DNA of 64,000 bases from Candidatus Kaistia colombiensis (GTDB lineage: Bacteria > Pseudomonadota > Alphaproteobacteria > Rhizobiales > Kaistiaceae): assembly GCA_029203105.1 (NCBI GenBank), contig CP119318.1, forward strand, positions 3,052,501 to 3,116,500, in the 5' to 3' direction. Made by a program: the position numbers and the translations under genes. Each line of letters begins with the position of its first letter. Position 1 is the first letter of the stretch. The notes beneath the pieces are model-generated. The model saw only the letters and a list, made by a program, of their open reading frames with translations, was not told where the DNA came from and made no database searches. This document shows positions 10,205-20,191 of this stretch, piece after piece.

Positions 10205-11264
10205 ATGGCCGTAGCCAAAGCGAAAGTCGGCAGCAAATCTGCGCCGGCCGCCGGACGGAAGACTGCAGCGGTAAAATCGGCAAAGCCGACCGCCGTTGAG
10301 AATTTCTCCAAGGATCAGGAACTCTTCGCCTATCGCGAGATGCTCCTCATCCGCCGCTTCGAAGAGAAGGCCGGCCAGATGTATGGCATGGGCCTCATCG
10401 GCGGCTTCTGTCACCTCTATATCGGCCAGGAAGCTGTCGTCGTCGGCATGCAGATGGCGATTCGGACCGGTGAAGATCAGACCATCACCGGTTATCGCGA
10501 TCACGGCCACATGCTCGTCGCGGGCATGGACTCCGAATGGCGTGATGGCAGAGCTCACCGGCCGGCGCGGCGGTTATTCGCGCGGCAAGGGTGGCTCGAT
10601 GCACATGTTCTCCATCGAGAAGCAGTTCTTCGGCGGCAACGGCATCGTCGGCGCCCAGGTGTCGCTCGGCACCGGCCTCGCCTTCGCCAACCGCTATCGC
10701 AAGAACGACAATGTCTGCCTGACCTATTTCGGCGACGGCGCGGCCAACCAGGGCCAGGTCTACGAGAGCTTCAACATGGCGCAGCTCTGGAAGCTGCCCG
10801 TGGTCTACATCATCGAGAACAACCGCTACGCCATGGGCACGTCCGTGTCGCGCTCCTCGGCGCAGACCGACTTCTCCCGTCGTGGCGTCTCGTTCGGCAT
10901 TCCCGGCGAGAAGGTCGACGGCATGGACGTCCGCGCCGTGAAGGCCGCCGGCGACAAGGCCGTCGCCTGGTGCCGCGCCGGCAAGGGTCCGTACATCCTC
11001 GAGATGGAGACCTACCGCTATCGCGGCCACTCCATGTCCGACCCGGCCAAGTACCGGTCGAAGGACGAAGTCCAGAAGATGCGCAACGAGCACGATCCGA
11101 TCGAGCAGGTTCGCGCCCGCCTTCTCGAGAAGGGCTGGGCCACCGAGGACGATCTGAAGAAGTTCGATGCCGAGGTGCGTGAAATCGTGAACAATGCGGC
11201 GGAATTCGCCACCAATGACCCGGAGCCGGATGCATCCGAGCTCTGGACGGACATTGTGAAGTAA
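10205..11264 (+). CDS. pdhA: Pyruvate dehydrogenase E1 alpha subunit, one apparent +1 frameshift
   Basis: Thiamine-diphosphate-dependent E1 alpha subunit, which with PdhB decarboxylates pyruvate and acetylates the lipoyl groups of E2. The N-terminus is Lys/Ala-rich. Conserved blocks are REMLLIRRFEEKAGQMYGMG, GFCHLYIGQEAV, RGGYSRGKGGSMHMFS, and the ThDP motif GDGAANQGQVYE...NNRYAMGTS. The phosphorylation-loop-like region RYRGHSMSDPAKYR is also present. The frame breaks near 10531 inside GMD-PNGVMAELTG. Removing one base gives an intact 352-aa protein. Fifteen bases separate the stop from pdhB, so the genes form an operon. Confidence 0.93.
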
Positions 11265-11279
11265 GGCCGGGAGACAGCC

Positions 11280-12676
11280 ATGCCCATCGATATTCTGATG
11301 CCGGCCCTCTCGCCGACCATGGAGGAGGGTACGCTCTCCAAATGGCTCAAGAAGGAAGGCGACAAGGTCAAGTCCGGTGACGTGATCGCCGAGATCGAGA
11401 CCGACAAGGCGACGATGGAAGTCGAAGCCATTGACGAGGGAACGATCGCCAAGCTTCTCGTGGCCGAAGGCACCGAGAACGTGAAGGTCAACACCCCGAT
11501 CGCCGTGATCGCCGCCGACGGCGAGGACGTTTCCGCCGCCGCCAGCGCGCAGCCCGCCCCGCAGGCGTCGCTGCTCCCGGCCGCAGAGGCGCCCGCCGCC
11601 TCCGGCTCCGGCCGCTGCCCGCTGCTCCTGTTGCCGCCGCGCCGATCGCGATCCAGGTCGCGGCCGATCCGGCCATTCCGGAAGGCACGACCTTTGTCTC
11701 GACCACCGTCCGCGAAGCGCTTCGCGATGCGATGGCGGAAGAGATGCGTCGGGATCCCGACGTCTTCGTCATCGGCGAGGAAGTCGCCGAGTACCAGGGC
11801 GCCTACAAGATCACCCAGGGCCTGCTGCAGGAATTCAGTGCCGAGCGCGTCATCGATACGCCGATCACCGAGCACGGCTTCGCCGGTCTCGCGACCGGTG
11901 CGGCGCTGGCCGGCCTGCGTCCGATCGTCGAGTTCATGACCTTCAACTTCGCCATGCAGGCGATTGACCAGATCATCAACTCCGCCGCCAAGACGCTCTA
12001 CATGTCGGGTGGCCAGCTCGGCGCTCCGATCGTCTTCCGTGGTCCCAATGGCGCGGCCGCCCGCGTCGGCGCGCAGCACAGCCAGGACTACTCGTCCTGG
12101 TACAGCCATATCCCGGGCCTCAAGGTCGTCGTGCCCTACACGGCCGCCGACGCCAAGGGCCTGCTCAAGGCGGCGATCCGCGATCCCAATCCGGTGATCT
12201 TCCTCGAGAACGAGATCCTCTACGGCCACTCGTTTGACGTGCCGCAGATCGAGGACTTTCGTCCTGCCGATCGGCAAGGCGCGCATCCACAAGGTCGGCA
12301 AGGACGTGACGATCGTCTCGTTCGGCATCGGCATGACCTACGCGACCAAGGCCGTGGCCGAGCTCGCCGAGCAGGGCATCGATTGCGAACTGATCGACCT
12401 GCGCACGCTGCGTCCGCTCGACATCGACACGGTCATCGAGTCGGTCAAGAAGACCGGCCGCTGCGTCACGGTCGAAGAGGGCTGGCCGCAGAACTCGATC
12501 GGCTCCGAGATCGCTTCGCAGCTCATGGAGAAGGCGTTCGACTTCCTCGACGCGCCGGTCCTCAAGGTCACGGGCAAGGACGTTCCGATGCCTTACGCCG
12601 CGAACCTCGAGAAGCTCGCGCTTTGCCGAACGTCGGCGAAGTCGTCGCGGCCGTCAAAGCCGTAACCTACCGGTAG
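11280..12676 (+). CDS. pdhB: Pyruvate dehydrogenase E1 beta subunit with N-terminal lipoyl domain, several apparent frameshifts
   Basis: E1 beta subunit carrying an N-terminal lipoyl domain, a form common in alphaproteobacteria. The lipoyl lysine is K43 in ETDKATME. An Ala/Pro linker follows, then the transketolase pyrimidine domain (REALRDAMAEEMRRD, VIGEEVAEYQGAYK) and the C-terminal domain (KDVTIVSFGIGMTYA, DLRTLRPLD, EEGWPQNSIGSEI). Frame breaks occur near 11600 and 11617 (linker, one base each), near 12257 (one T, IEDF-VLPIG), and near 12628 (two bases, EKLAL-PNVGEVV). Corrected length is 463 aa. All breaks are insertions. A DUF5076 gene starts four bases after the stop. Confidence 0.93.
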
Positions 12677-12680
12677 CGCC

Positions 12681-12977
12681 ATGGCCGGACACAAACGCGA
12701 GCTGGAAATTCCGCCCGGCGCCCTGGAATCAGAAGAGGCCGCGGAAGTGTTCCGCGCCTGGATCGTCGACAAGGGGCTCGATGTCAGCTTCCGGACGGCC
12801 TTTGACAGCCCGTCCACTTGGGGCATCCTGCTGGTCGACATAGCTCGCCATGTCGCGCGCGGCTTTGCCAGCGACGGCGTCTGCTCGGAAGAGCAGGCGC
12901 TGGAGCAAATCAAGGCCATGTTCGACGCAGAGTGGGATCGTCCGAGCGATCTGGGCACGACAGACACACGCCAATAG
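12681..12977 (+). CDS. DUF5076 domain-containing protein
   Basis: 98-aa cytoplasmic protein of unknown function. It begins GHKRELEIPPGALES and contains EVFRAWIVDKGLDVSFR and WGILLVDIARHVARG, the pattern of the DUF5076 family that recurs between pdhB and pdhC in this order. It is acidic, has no signal peptide or membrane segment, and lies four bases after pdhB and seven before pdhC, so it is co-transcribed with the dehydrogenase genes. A role in the complex is an inference from position only. Confidence 0.8.
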   Translation: MAGHKRELEIPPGALESEEAAEVFRAWIVDKGLDVSFRTAFDSPSTWGILLVDIARHVARGFASDGVCSEEQALEQIKAMFDAEWDRPSDLGTTDTRQ

Positions 12978-12984
12978 GTGCTTT

Positions 12985-14338
12985 ATGCCGATCAATATCC
13001 TGATGCCCGCGCTTTCGCCGACCATGGAAGAGGGCAACCTCGCCAAGTGGAACGTGAAGGTTGGCGACAAGGTCAAGTCGGGCGATGTCATCGCCGAGAT
13101 CGAGACCGACAAGGCGACGATGGAAGTCGAATCCATCGATGAAGGCACCGTTGGCCAGCTGCTCGTGCCCGAGGGCGCGCAGGGCGTGAAGGTCAACGCG
13201 CTGATCGCCGTTCTTCTGGCCGACGGCGAAGAGGCCAGCGCCATCGGCGCCGCGCCTGCGGCGGCTCCGGCCGCTGCATCCGCAGTTGCCCCTGCCGCCT
13301 CGGCTCCGGCTCCGGCCGCTGCCCCCGCTCCGGCTGCCGGCCGCCGCTGCTCCGGCTCCGTTGCGCGCTGCCGCTGCCCCGACAGGCGAGCGTGTGTTTG
13401 CGTCGCCTTTGGCGCGTCGAATCGCGAAGGACGCCGGGATCGACATCGCGACGCTGGCCGGCTAGCGGTCCGCGTGGCCGTGTCGTCCAGGCCGATGTCG
13501 AAGCCGCCAAGAAGGGTGGGGCCGTCAAGGCTGCGCCGACCGCGCCGTTGCTGCGCCGGCTCCGGCTGCCGCGACGGCTGCTCCGGCTCACTCCGGTCCG
13601 ACCGACGCCCAGACGCTCAGGCTGTTCGCCGAAGGCTCCTACGATCTCGTGCCGCATGACAACATGCGCAAGACGATCGCCCGCCGCCTGACGGAATCGA
13701 AGCAGAACGTTCCGCATTTCTACGTCACCGTCGATACCGATCTCGATGCGCTGCTGGCGCTTCGCGAGCAGATCAACGGGGCCGCTGCGAAGGATGCGGA
13801 CGGCAAGCCGGCCTACAAGATCTCCGTCAACGACATGGTCATCAAGGCGATGGCAATGGCGCTGAAGAAGGTTCCGGGCGCCAACGCTTCCTGGACGGAT
13901 GGCGGCATGCTCGTCCACAAGGTCGTCGATGTCGGCGTCGCCGTCTCGATCCCCGGTGGCCTGATCACGCCGGTCGTGCGCAATGCCGATGCCAAGTCGT
14001 TGTCTACCATCTCGAATGAGATGAAGGATTTGGCCAAGCGGGCGCGTGATCGCAAGTTGAAGCCGGAAGAATACCAGGGCGGCACGACTTCGGTCTCCAA
14101 CCTCGGAATGTTCGGCGTCAAGGACTTCGCGGCGATCATCAACCCGCCGCATGCGACGATCCTCGCCGTCGGCGCGGGTATCCAGCAGCCGGTTGTGCGT
14201 GGCGGCGAGATCAAGATCGCGACCGTCATGTCGGTCACGCTCTCGACCGACCACCGCGTCGTCGACGGGGCGCTCGGCGCCGAGCTTCTCCAGGCCTTCA
14301 AGGGCTATATCGAGAAGCCCATGGCGATGCTGGTGTAG
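12985..14338 (+). CDS. pdhC: Dihydrolipoamide acetyltransferase (PDH E2), three apparent frameshifts
   Basis: E2 core of the pyruvate dehydrogenase complex, which transfers acetyl groups from lipoyl-lysine to CoA. The lipoyl domain has K43 in ETDKATME. An Ala/Pro-rich linker precedes the E1/E3-binding domain, readable as FASPLARRIAKDAGIDIA then SGPRGRVVQADVEAA. The catalytic domain starts PHDNMRKTIARRLTESK and ends with the active-site motif DHRVVDG. The frame changes near 13337 (one extra base), 13452 (one extra base, LAG-SGPRG) and 13547 (one missing base, TAP-VAAPAPA). The corrected protein is 450 aa. The linker is very GC-rich and repetitive, where base-calling errors are common. Confidence 0.92.
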
Positions 14339-14353
14339 CCAACACCGTCGTTT

Positions 14354-14384
14354 CGGCTCCCTTCCCCCCGTGAGGAGGGAGCCG
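14354..14384 (+). other. Hairpin between pdhC and lpd
   Basis: CGGCTCCCT and AGGGAGCCG form a perfect 9-bp stem with a C-rich loop in the short gap between pdhC and lpd. It has no U-tract. It might stabilise or partly attenuate the operon mRNA, but that is inference. Confidence 0.5.
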
Positions 14385-14413
14385 CAAGACCTTCAACGCG
14401 CAGCGAGACGAAC

Positions 14414-15853
<1,440 letters not shown>

Positions 15854-15880
15854 GCCCCGAGATCGCGCAGGGAGCTTAAC

Positions 15881-16168
15881 ATGCGCCCCTGCGTCTACAT
15901 CAAGGCGAGCAAGCGGTACGGAACACTCTACATCGGTGTAACGAGTAACCTCGCGGCTAGAGCTTGGCAGCATCGCGAGGGATTGATCGAAGGGTTTTCC
16001 AAGCGCTATGGCGCCAAGTTGCTGGTGTACTTCGAGATGCACGACACGATGGAAGCGGCCATTCGTCGTGAGAAGCAGCTGAAGGAATGGCAACGGGATT
16101 GGAAGATTCGTCTGGTAGAGGAAAGCAATCCCGATTGGACCGATCTCTACTCCCTGACGATGGATTGA
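15881..16168 (+). CDS. GIY-YIG nuclease family protein
   Basis: 95-aa protein with a single GIY-YIG domain. CVYIKASKRYGTLYIGVTSN carries the two tyrosines and central glycine, the following RAWQHREG supplies the conserved Arg and His, and a Glu lies in the EAAIRREKQLKEW helix. Such small proteins occur widely in alphaproteobacteria and their substrate is unknown. It starts 28 bases after lpd on the same strand, so it may be read through with the operon, and is followed by a palindromic repeat element. Confidence 0.85.
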   Translation: MRPCVYIKASKRYGTLYIGVTSNLAARAWQHREGLIEGFSKRYGAKLLVYFEMHDTMEAAIRREKQLKEWQRDWKIRLVEESNPDWTDLYSLTMD

Positions 16169-16180
16169 GCTACACCGCCG

Positions 16181-16259
16181 TCACCCCGGCGAAGGCCGGG
16201 GTCCATAAATACCGGCGGTGGTTTTCTTGGCATGGATCCCGGCCTTCGCCGGGATGACG
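16181..16259. repeat. REP-like intergenic palindrome pair
   Basis: Two arms in inverse orientation, GTCACCCCGGCGAAGGCC... at the left and its near complement ending GGCCTTCGCCGGGATGAC at the right, flank a short spacer with ACCGGCGGTGG. Each arm is itself a hairpin (CCCCGGC-GAAG-GCCGGGG). This is the common REP/RIME-like palindromic element of rhizobial and related intergenic regions, recognised by pattern only. Confidence 0.75.
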
Positions 16260-16277
16260 AAAGAGTTTGACGACGGA

Positions 16278-16526
16278 ATGGAAACGCAAACGATCCTGAT
16301 CTGGGTCGCCATCGGCCTGATCGCCGGCTGGCTCGCCAGCATCGTCGTCGGGGGCGGCGGCTTCTTCCGCAACATCATCACGGGGCTGATCGGCGCCGTG
16401 GTGGGCGGTTTTCTCGTCCGCTACTTCAACATCCCGGTCGATCTCGGCAACGAGTTCGTCAACCAGATCGTGATCGCGGCGGTCGGCGCGGTCATCGTCG
16501 TCGGCCTCGCCAAAATGATTGCATGA
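16278..16526 (+). CDS. GlsB/YeaQ/YmgE family small membrane protein (copy 1)
   Basis: 82-aa inner-membrane protein of the transglycosylase-associated (GlsB/YeaQ/YmgE) family. Three hydrophobic helices are visible: ILIWVAIGLIAGWLASIVVG, then NIITGLIGAVVGGFLVRYF, then IVIAAVGAVIVVGLAKMI. The ATG at 16278 is preferred because upstream in-frame codons belong to the palindromic repeat. A second, diverged copy follows. Members are stress-linked in other bacteria; the exact role is not known. Confidence 0.82.
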   Translation: METQTILIWVAIGLIAGWLASIVVGGGGFFRNIITGLIGAVVGGFLVRYFNIPVDLGNEFVNQIVIAAVGAVIVVGLAKMIA

Positions 16527-16605
16527 CGGCCATGCGCGACACAAAGCTGGTGTTGCGCGCGGACTTCCACCATATGTTCTGAAACAGGAACGACCGGGGC
16601 TTATC

Positions 16606-16854
16606 ATGAACGGTGTCGGCATTTTCGCGACGATTCTCATCGGCATTCTCGCCGGGTGGATCGCGTCCCGCGTCATGGAGCGCCGTCATGGCCTGATCAT
16701 CAACCTGATCGTCGGTCTTGTCGGCGCCTGGATCGGCGCCGCACTCGCCGCCGCGTTCAACATCCATTTCGCCGGGTTCGTCGGCAGCCTGGTTGTCTCG
16801 ACGGTGGGTGCCATCGTTCTTCTGTTCCTGCTCAGCCTCCTGCGCCGCGCGTAA
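16606..16854 (+). CDS. GlsB/YeaQ/YmgE family small membrane protein (copy 2)
   Basis: 82-aa paralogue of the preceding gene. Helices are IFATILIGILAGWIASRVME, LIINLIVGLVGAWIGAALAA and SLVVSTVGAIVLLFLLSLL. The conserved glycine pattern of the family (GILAGWIA, GLVGAWIG) is clear. It starts at an ATG 80 bases after copy 1 and ends 18 bases before lipA, so all three may share a transcript. Confidence 0.82.
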   Translation: MNGVGIFATILIGILAGWIASRVMERRHGLIINLIVGLVGAWIGAALAAAFNIHFAGFVGSLVVSTVGAIVLLFLLSLLRRA

Positions 16855-16872
16855 GGGAAGATCGGAGTTTCC

Positions 16873-17838
16873 ATGGTCGTCGTTCTCGATACGCGGGTTC
16901 CCGGCAAGGACCTTCGGCCCCGTCACCCGGAAAAGGTCAACCGTCCGGAGACGCCGTTGCTGCGCAAGCCGGAGTGGATCCGCGTTCGCGCGCCGGGTTC
17001 GCCGGTCTATCGCGAGACGCAGGAGATCGTGAAGAAGAACGGCCTCGTCACGGTTTGCGAGGAGGCTGGTTGCCCGAATATCGGCGAGTGCTGGTCGAAG
17101 AAGCACGCGACCTTCATGATCATGGGTGACACCTGCACGCGCGCCTGTGCCTTCTGCAACGTCCGCACCGGCATGCCGCAGGCGCTGGATTTGGCGGAGC
17201 CGGAGAAGGTCGCTGAGGCGGTCGCCAAACTGGGTCTCCAGCACGTTGTCATCACCTCGGTCGATCGCGACGATCTCGCCGATGGCGGCGCGAAGCATTT
17301 CGCCGACGTCATCTATGCGATCCGTCGCGCGGCCCCAGGCACCACCATCGAGATCTTGACGCCCGACTTCCTGCGCAAGCCCGGCGCGCTCGAAGTGGTG
17401 GTCGAGGCGCGTCCCGACGTGTTCAACCACAATCTCGAGACGGTGCCGTCCAAGTATCTGAAGGTGCGCCCCGGCGCGCGCTACTTCCATTCGCTGCGCC
17501 TGCTGCAGCGGGTGAAGGAGCTCGATCCCAACATGTTCACCAAGTCCGGCATCATGGTCGGGCTCGGCGAGGAGCGGAACGAGATCCTGCAGTTGATGGA
17601 CGATCTGCGCGTCGCCGAGGTCGACTTCATGACCATCGGCCAGTACCTGCAGCCGAGCCGCAAGCATCACCCGGTGATCCGCTTCGTCACCCCGGACGAG
17701 TTCAAGTCGTTCGAGACGATCGCCTATGCCAAGGGCTTCCTGATGGTTTCGTCGAGCCCGCTGACGCGGTCCTCGCACCATGCCGGCGAAGATTTCGATC
17801 GCCTGCGTGCGGCCCGTCGGGCCCAGCACCAGAGCTGA
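16873..17838 (+). CDS. lipA: Lipoyl synthase
   Basis: Radical-SAM enzyme that inserts two sulfurs into octanoyl groups on lipoyl domains, needed for the PDH subunits encoded upstream. 321 aa. The auxiliary cluster cysteines are C62, C67 and C73 (CEEAGCPNIGEC). The radical-SAM CxxxCxxC is C88, C92 and C95 (CTRACAFC). The C-terminal serine motif SSSPLTRSS that ligates the auxiliary cluster is present. The neighbourhood of pdh genes and lpd fits its role. No break in frame. Confidence 0.96.
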   Translation: MVVVLDTRVPGKDLRPRHPEKVNRPETPLLRKPEWIRVRAPGSPVYRETQEIVKKNGLVTVCEEAGCPNIGECWSKKHATFMIMGDTCTRACAFCNVRTGMPQALDLAEPEKVAEAVAKLGLQHVVITSVDRDDLADGGAKHFADVIYAIRRAAPGTTIEILTPDFLRKPGALEVVVEARPDVFNHNLETVPSKYLKVRPGARYFHSLRLLQRVKELDPNMFTKSGIMVGLGEERNEILQLMDDLRVAEVDFMTIGQYLQPSRKHHPVIRFVTPDEFKSFETIAYAKGFLMVSSSPLTRSSHHAGEDFDRLRAARRAQHQS

Positions 17839-17846
17839 GGTCGACG

Positions 17847-18314
17847 ATGCCGAGTTTTGCGACCGAACGTCGTGTCGGTCATTCCGCCGAGGAGATGTTC
17901 GCGCTCGTCGCGGATGTCGAGAAATATCCGCAGTTCGTCCCGCTGTGCGAGCGGCTGGTGATCCGCGGCCGCAAGCCGGATGGCGCGCGCGAGGTGCTGA
18001 TCGCCGACATGACGGTCGCCTACAAGATCGTCCGCGAAACCTTCACGACCAAGGTCGTGCTCGACCGCGACGCCGGCACGATCCGCGCCGAATATCTCGA
18101 CGGTCCGTTCAAGCATCTGGACAATCTCTGGACGTTCGCTGCGTTGGATGGCGGCCACAGCAACATCAGCTTCACGATCGACTATGAGTTTCGCTCGCGC
18201 ACGCTTTCGGCGCTGATGGGCACGGTCTTCGACAAGGCCTTTCGCAAATTCGCCGACGCCTTTGAGAAGCGCGCCGACATCATCTACGGCGCGGTGCCTC
18301 AGGTCAGCACGTAG
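17847..18314 (+). CDS. RatA/COQ10-type ubiquinone-binding START-domain protein
   Basis: 155-aa SRPBCC/START-like protein. The pattern begins PSFATERRVGHSAEEMFALVADVEKYPQFVPLCERL, followed by a DGPFKHLDNLWTF strand and the helix VFDKAFRKFADAFEKRA. It is homologous to mitochondrial COQ10, which binds coenzyme Q, and to E. coli RatA. It lies eight bases after lipA, a linkage common in alphaproteobacteria. A respiratory-chain quinone role is more likely than toxin activity, but this is inferred. Confidence 0.88.
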   Translation: MPSFATERRVGHSAEEMFALVADVEKYPQFVPLCERLVIRGRKPDGAREVLIADMTVAYKIVRETFTTKVVLDRDAGTIRAEYLDGPFKHLDNLWTFAALDGGHSNISFTIDYEFRSRTLSALMGTVFDKAFRKFADAFEKRADIIYGAVPQVST

Positions 18315-18323
18315 TCGACCGGC

Positions 18324-18827
18324 TCAGGCCTCCTGCGTCGCGGCCTCGCGCAGCAGAGCAAGCGCCTCGACGACGGTCGAGAAGCGCACGCCGGAGCGGT
18401 CGCGGTCGGCAAAGACGTGCACGGCATGGCGGGCCGGGCGGCCGCGGCGCATGACGCCGAAATGGACCAGGCCGACCGGCTTCTCGGCCGAGCCGCCCGT
18501 GGGGCCTGCAATGCCGGTGACGGCGACGGCGAGATCCGCGCCCGACTTGGCCAGCGCCCCGGCTGCCATGGCGAGCGCGACCTCCTGGCTGACGGCGCCG
18601 ACGCGCTCGATCAGATCCTTCGGCACGCCCAGCATGTCGGCCTTCGCTGCGTTGGAATAGGTGACGAAGCCGCGATCGACGACGGCGGACGAGCCGGAGA
18701 TTTCCGTCAGTACGCCGGCGATCAGGCCGCCGGTGCAGGATTCGGCGGTGGCAATGGTGAGGCCGCGGGCGATGCAAAGCTCGATCAGCGCCTGGGCTGT
18801 ATCCTGAAGCGGCGTGAGGTCGGTCAT
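18324..18827 (-). CDS. CinA C-terminal domain protein (nicotinamide-nucleotide amidase type)
   Basis: 167-aa single-domain protein equal to the C-terminal PncC domain of CinA, which deamidates nicotinamide mononucleotide in pyridine-nucleotide salvage. The signature TIATAESCTGGLIAGVLTE lies near residue 28. Other family blocks are FVTYSNAAKADMLGV, VSQEVALAMAAGAL and AVTGIAGPTGG. The start ATG overlaps the ispDF stop by four bases (ATGA), so the two genes are translationally coupled. The opposing RatA-like gene ends nine bases away. Confidence 0.9.
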   Translation of the reverse strand: MTDLTPLQDTAQALIELCIARGLTIATAESCTGGLIAGVLTEISGSSAVVDRGFVTYSNAAKADMLGVPKDLIERVGAVSQEVALAMAAGALAKSGADLAVAVTGIAGPTGGSAEKPVGLVHFGVMRRGRPARHAVHVFADRDRSGVRFSTVVEALALLREAATQEA

Positions 18828-20032
18828 GCGTCCTCCGTGAAGGGCAGGCGAATCGTGGCGCTGGCGATGGCGGCGATGCCTTCGCCCCGGCCGACAAAGC
18901 CCATCTTTTCGTTCGTCGTCGCCTTCACGCCGACGCGGCCGGCACCGATGCCGGCGATCTCGGCGATCCGCGCCCGCATGGCGTCGCGATGCGGACCGAT
19001 CCGCGGCTCCTCGGCGATGATGGCGAGGTCGAGATTGACGATGACGCCGCCGCGGGCGCGCACGCGCTCGGCGGCGAAGGCCAGGAAGCGATCGGACGAG
19101 GCGCCCCGCCATTGCGGGTCGGAGGGCGGGAAGTGATCGCCGATGTCGCCATCCGCGATTGCGCCGAGCACGGCATCGGTCAGCGCATGCAGGGCGACGT
19201 CGGCGTCGGAATGGCCAGACAGCTTACGGTCGTGCAGGATCTGCACGCCGCCAAGCCAGACGCCGTCACCCTCGGTGAAGGAATGCACGTCATAGCCGGT
19301 GCCGACCCGGGTCTCGCCGACCCGCAGGACTTCTTCCATGCGCAATCGTGTATCGGCCACGTCAATGTCCTCCGGCAGGGTCAGCTTGATGTTAGTGCGC
19401 TCGCCGAGCACGATCTTGACCGGAATTCCAGCCCATTCGGCGATGCCGGCGTCGTCGGTGAACGGCTCGGATGCCGTCGCCGCGAGGCGATGGGCATCGA
19501 GGATGGTGGCGAGGCGGAAGGCCTGGGGCGTCTCGGCGGCGTAGAGATCTTCACGTGCCACCGTGCCGTCAACGACGAGGCGGGCATCGGCGCGCTTCAG
19601 CGTATCGGTTACCGGCGAGGCGGCGAGCACGGCGTCGGATGCCGCCAGTCCATCGATGACGCGATCGATCAGGGCAGGGGACGCGAACGGGCGCACCGCG
19701 TCGTGGACGAGGACATGGGTGACGCCCCGCGCTGCCAGCGCCTCGAGCCCGCGACGGACCGATTCTTGCCGCGTCGCGCCGCCGGTTACGAAGGGAAGCA
19801 GGCCGGTCTCATCGCCGACCGCCGCCTCATAGAGCGCCGCGTCGTCGGCGTGAATGACAACGAGGACGTCGTCGATGCGGGGGTGCGACAAGAAGCGCGA
19901 CGCCGTCCGCCGCAGGATCGTCTGGCCCGCCAGCTTGCGATACTGCTTCGGCATCTCGCCGCCGGCGCGCACGCCGCGTCCCGCCGCCACGATCAAGGCG
20001 GCAATACGCGGAGAGGTCATGGTTTCGCTCAT
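18824..20032 (-). CDS. ispDF: Bifunctional IspD/IspF of the MEP isoprenoid pathway
   Basis: Fusion of MEP cytidylyltransferase (IspD) and MECDP synthase (IspF), typical of alphaproteobacteria. The IspD half starts RIAALIVAAGRGVRAGGEMPKQY and has LVHDAVRPFASPALIDRV. The IspF half, from about residue 240, has VGTGYDVHSF (zinc ligands), LSGHSDADVALHALTDA, GDIGDHFPPSDPQW and GVKATTNEKMGF. About 402 aa. The ATG at 20032 is used; a second ATG at 20020 is equally possible. Coupled to the CinA-like gene downstream and divergent from dusB. Confidence 0.95.
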   Translation of the reverse strand: MSETMTSPRIAALIVAAGRGVRAGGEMPKQYRKLAGQTILRRTASRFLSHPRIDDVLVVIHADDAALYEAAVGDETGLLPFVTGGATRQESVRRGLEALAARGVTHVLVHDAVRPFASPALIDRVIDGLAASDAVLAASPVTDTLKRADARLVVDGTVAREDLYAAETPQAFRLATILDAHRLAATASEPFTDDAGIAEWAGIPVKIVLGERTNIKLTLPEDIDVADTRLRMEEVLRVGETRVGTGYDVHSFTEGDGVWLGGVQILHDRKLSGHSDADVALHALTDAVLGAIADGDIGDHFPPSDPQWRGASSDRFLAFAAERVRARGGVIVNLDLAIIAEEPRIGPHRDAMRARIAEIAGIGAGRVGVKATTNEKMGFVGRGEGIAAIASATIRLPFTEDA

Positions 20033-20191
20033 GCGCGACGGATCCTCACTTGGGCCCGGCACCGTCCGGTTCCGGCCTGCCATCGACCGCATGGATCGGA
20101 GATTCCACTTCGCAACGCAACAAGTCTCTTGCCGTCATCCGATCCGTGACTAATATGTGGGCATCTGAACTCGTGCCTATTCGATAGTCAA

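Noticed and set aside
5500..13600. Programmed ribosomal frameshifting as the cause of the broken frames
   Set aside because: The breaks lie in many unrelated genes, lack a shared slippery site with a downstream structure, and sit in linkers as well as cores. Sequencing error explains them better.
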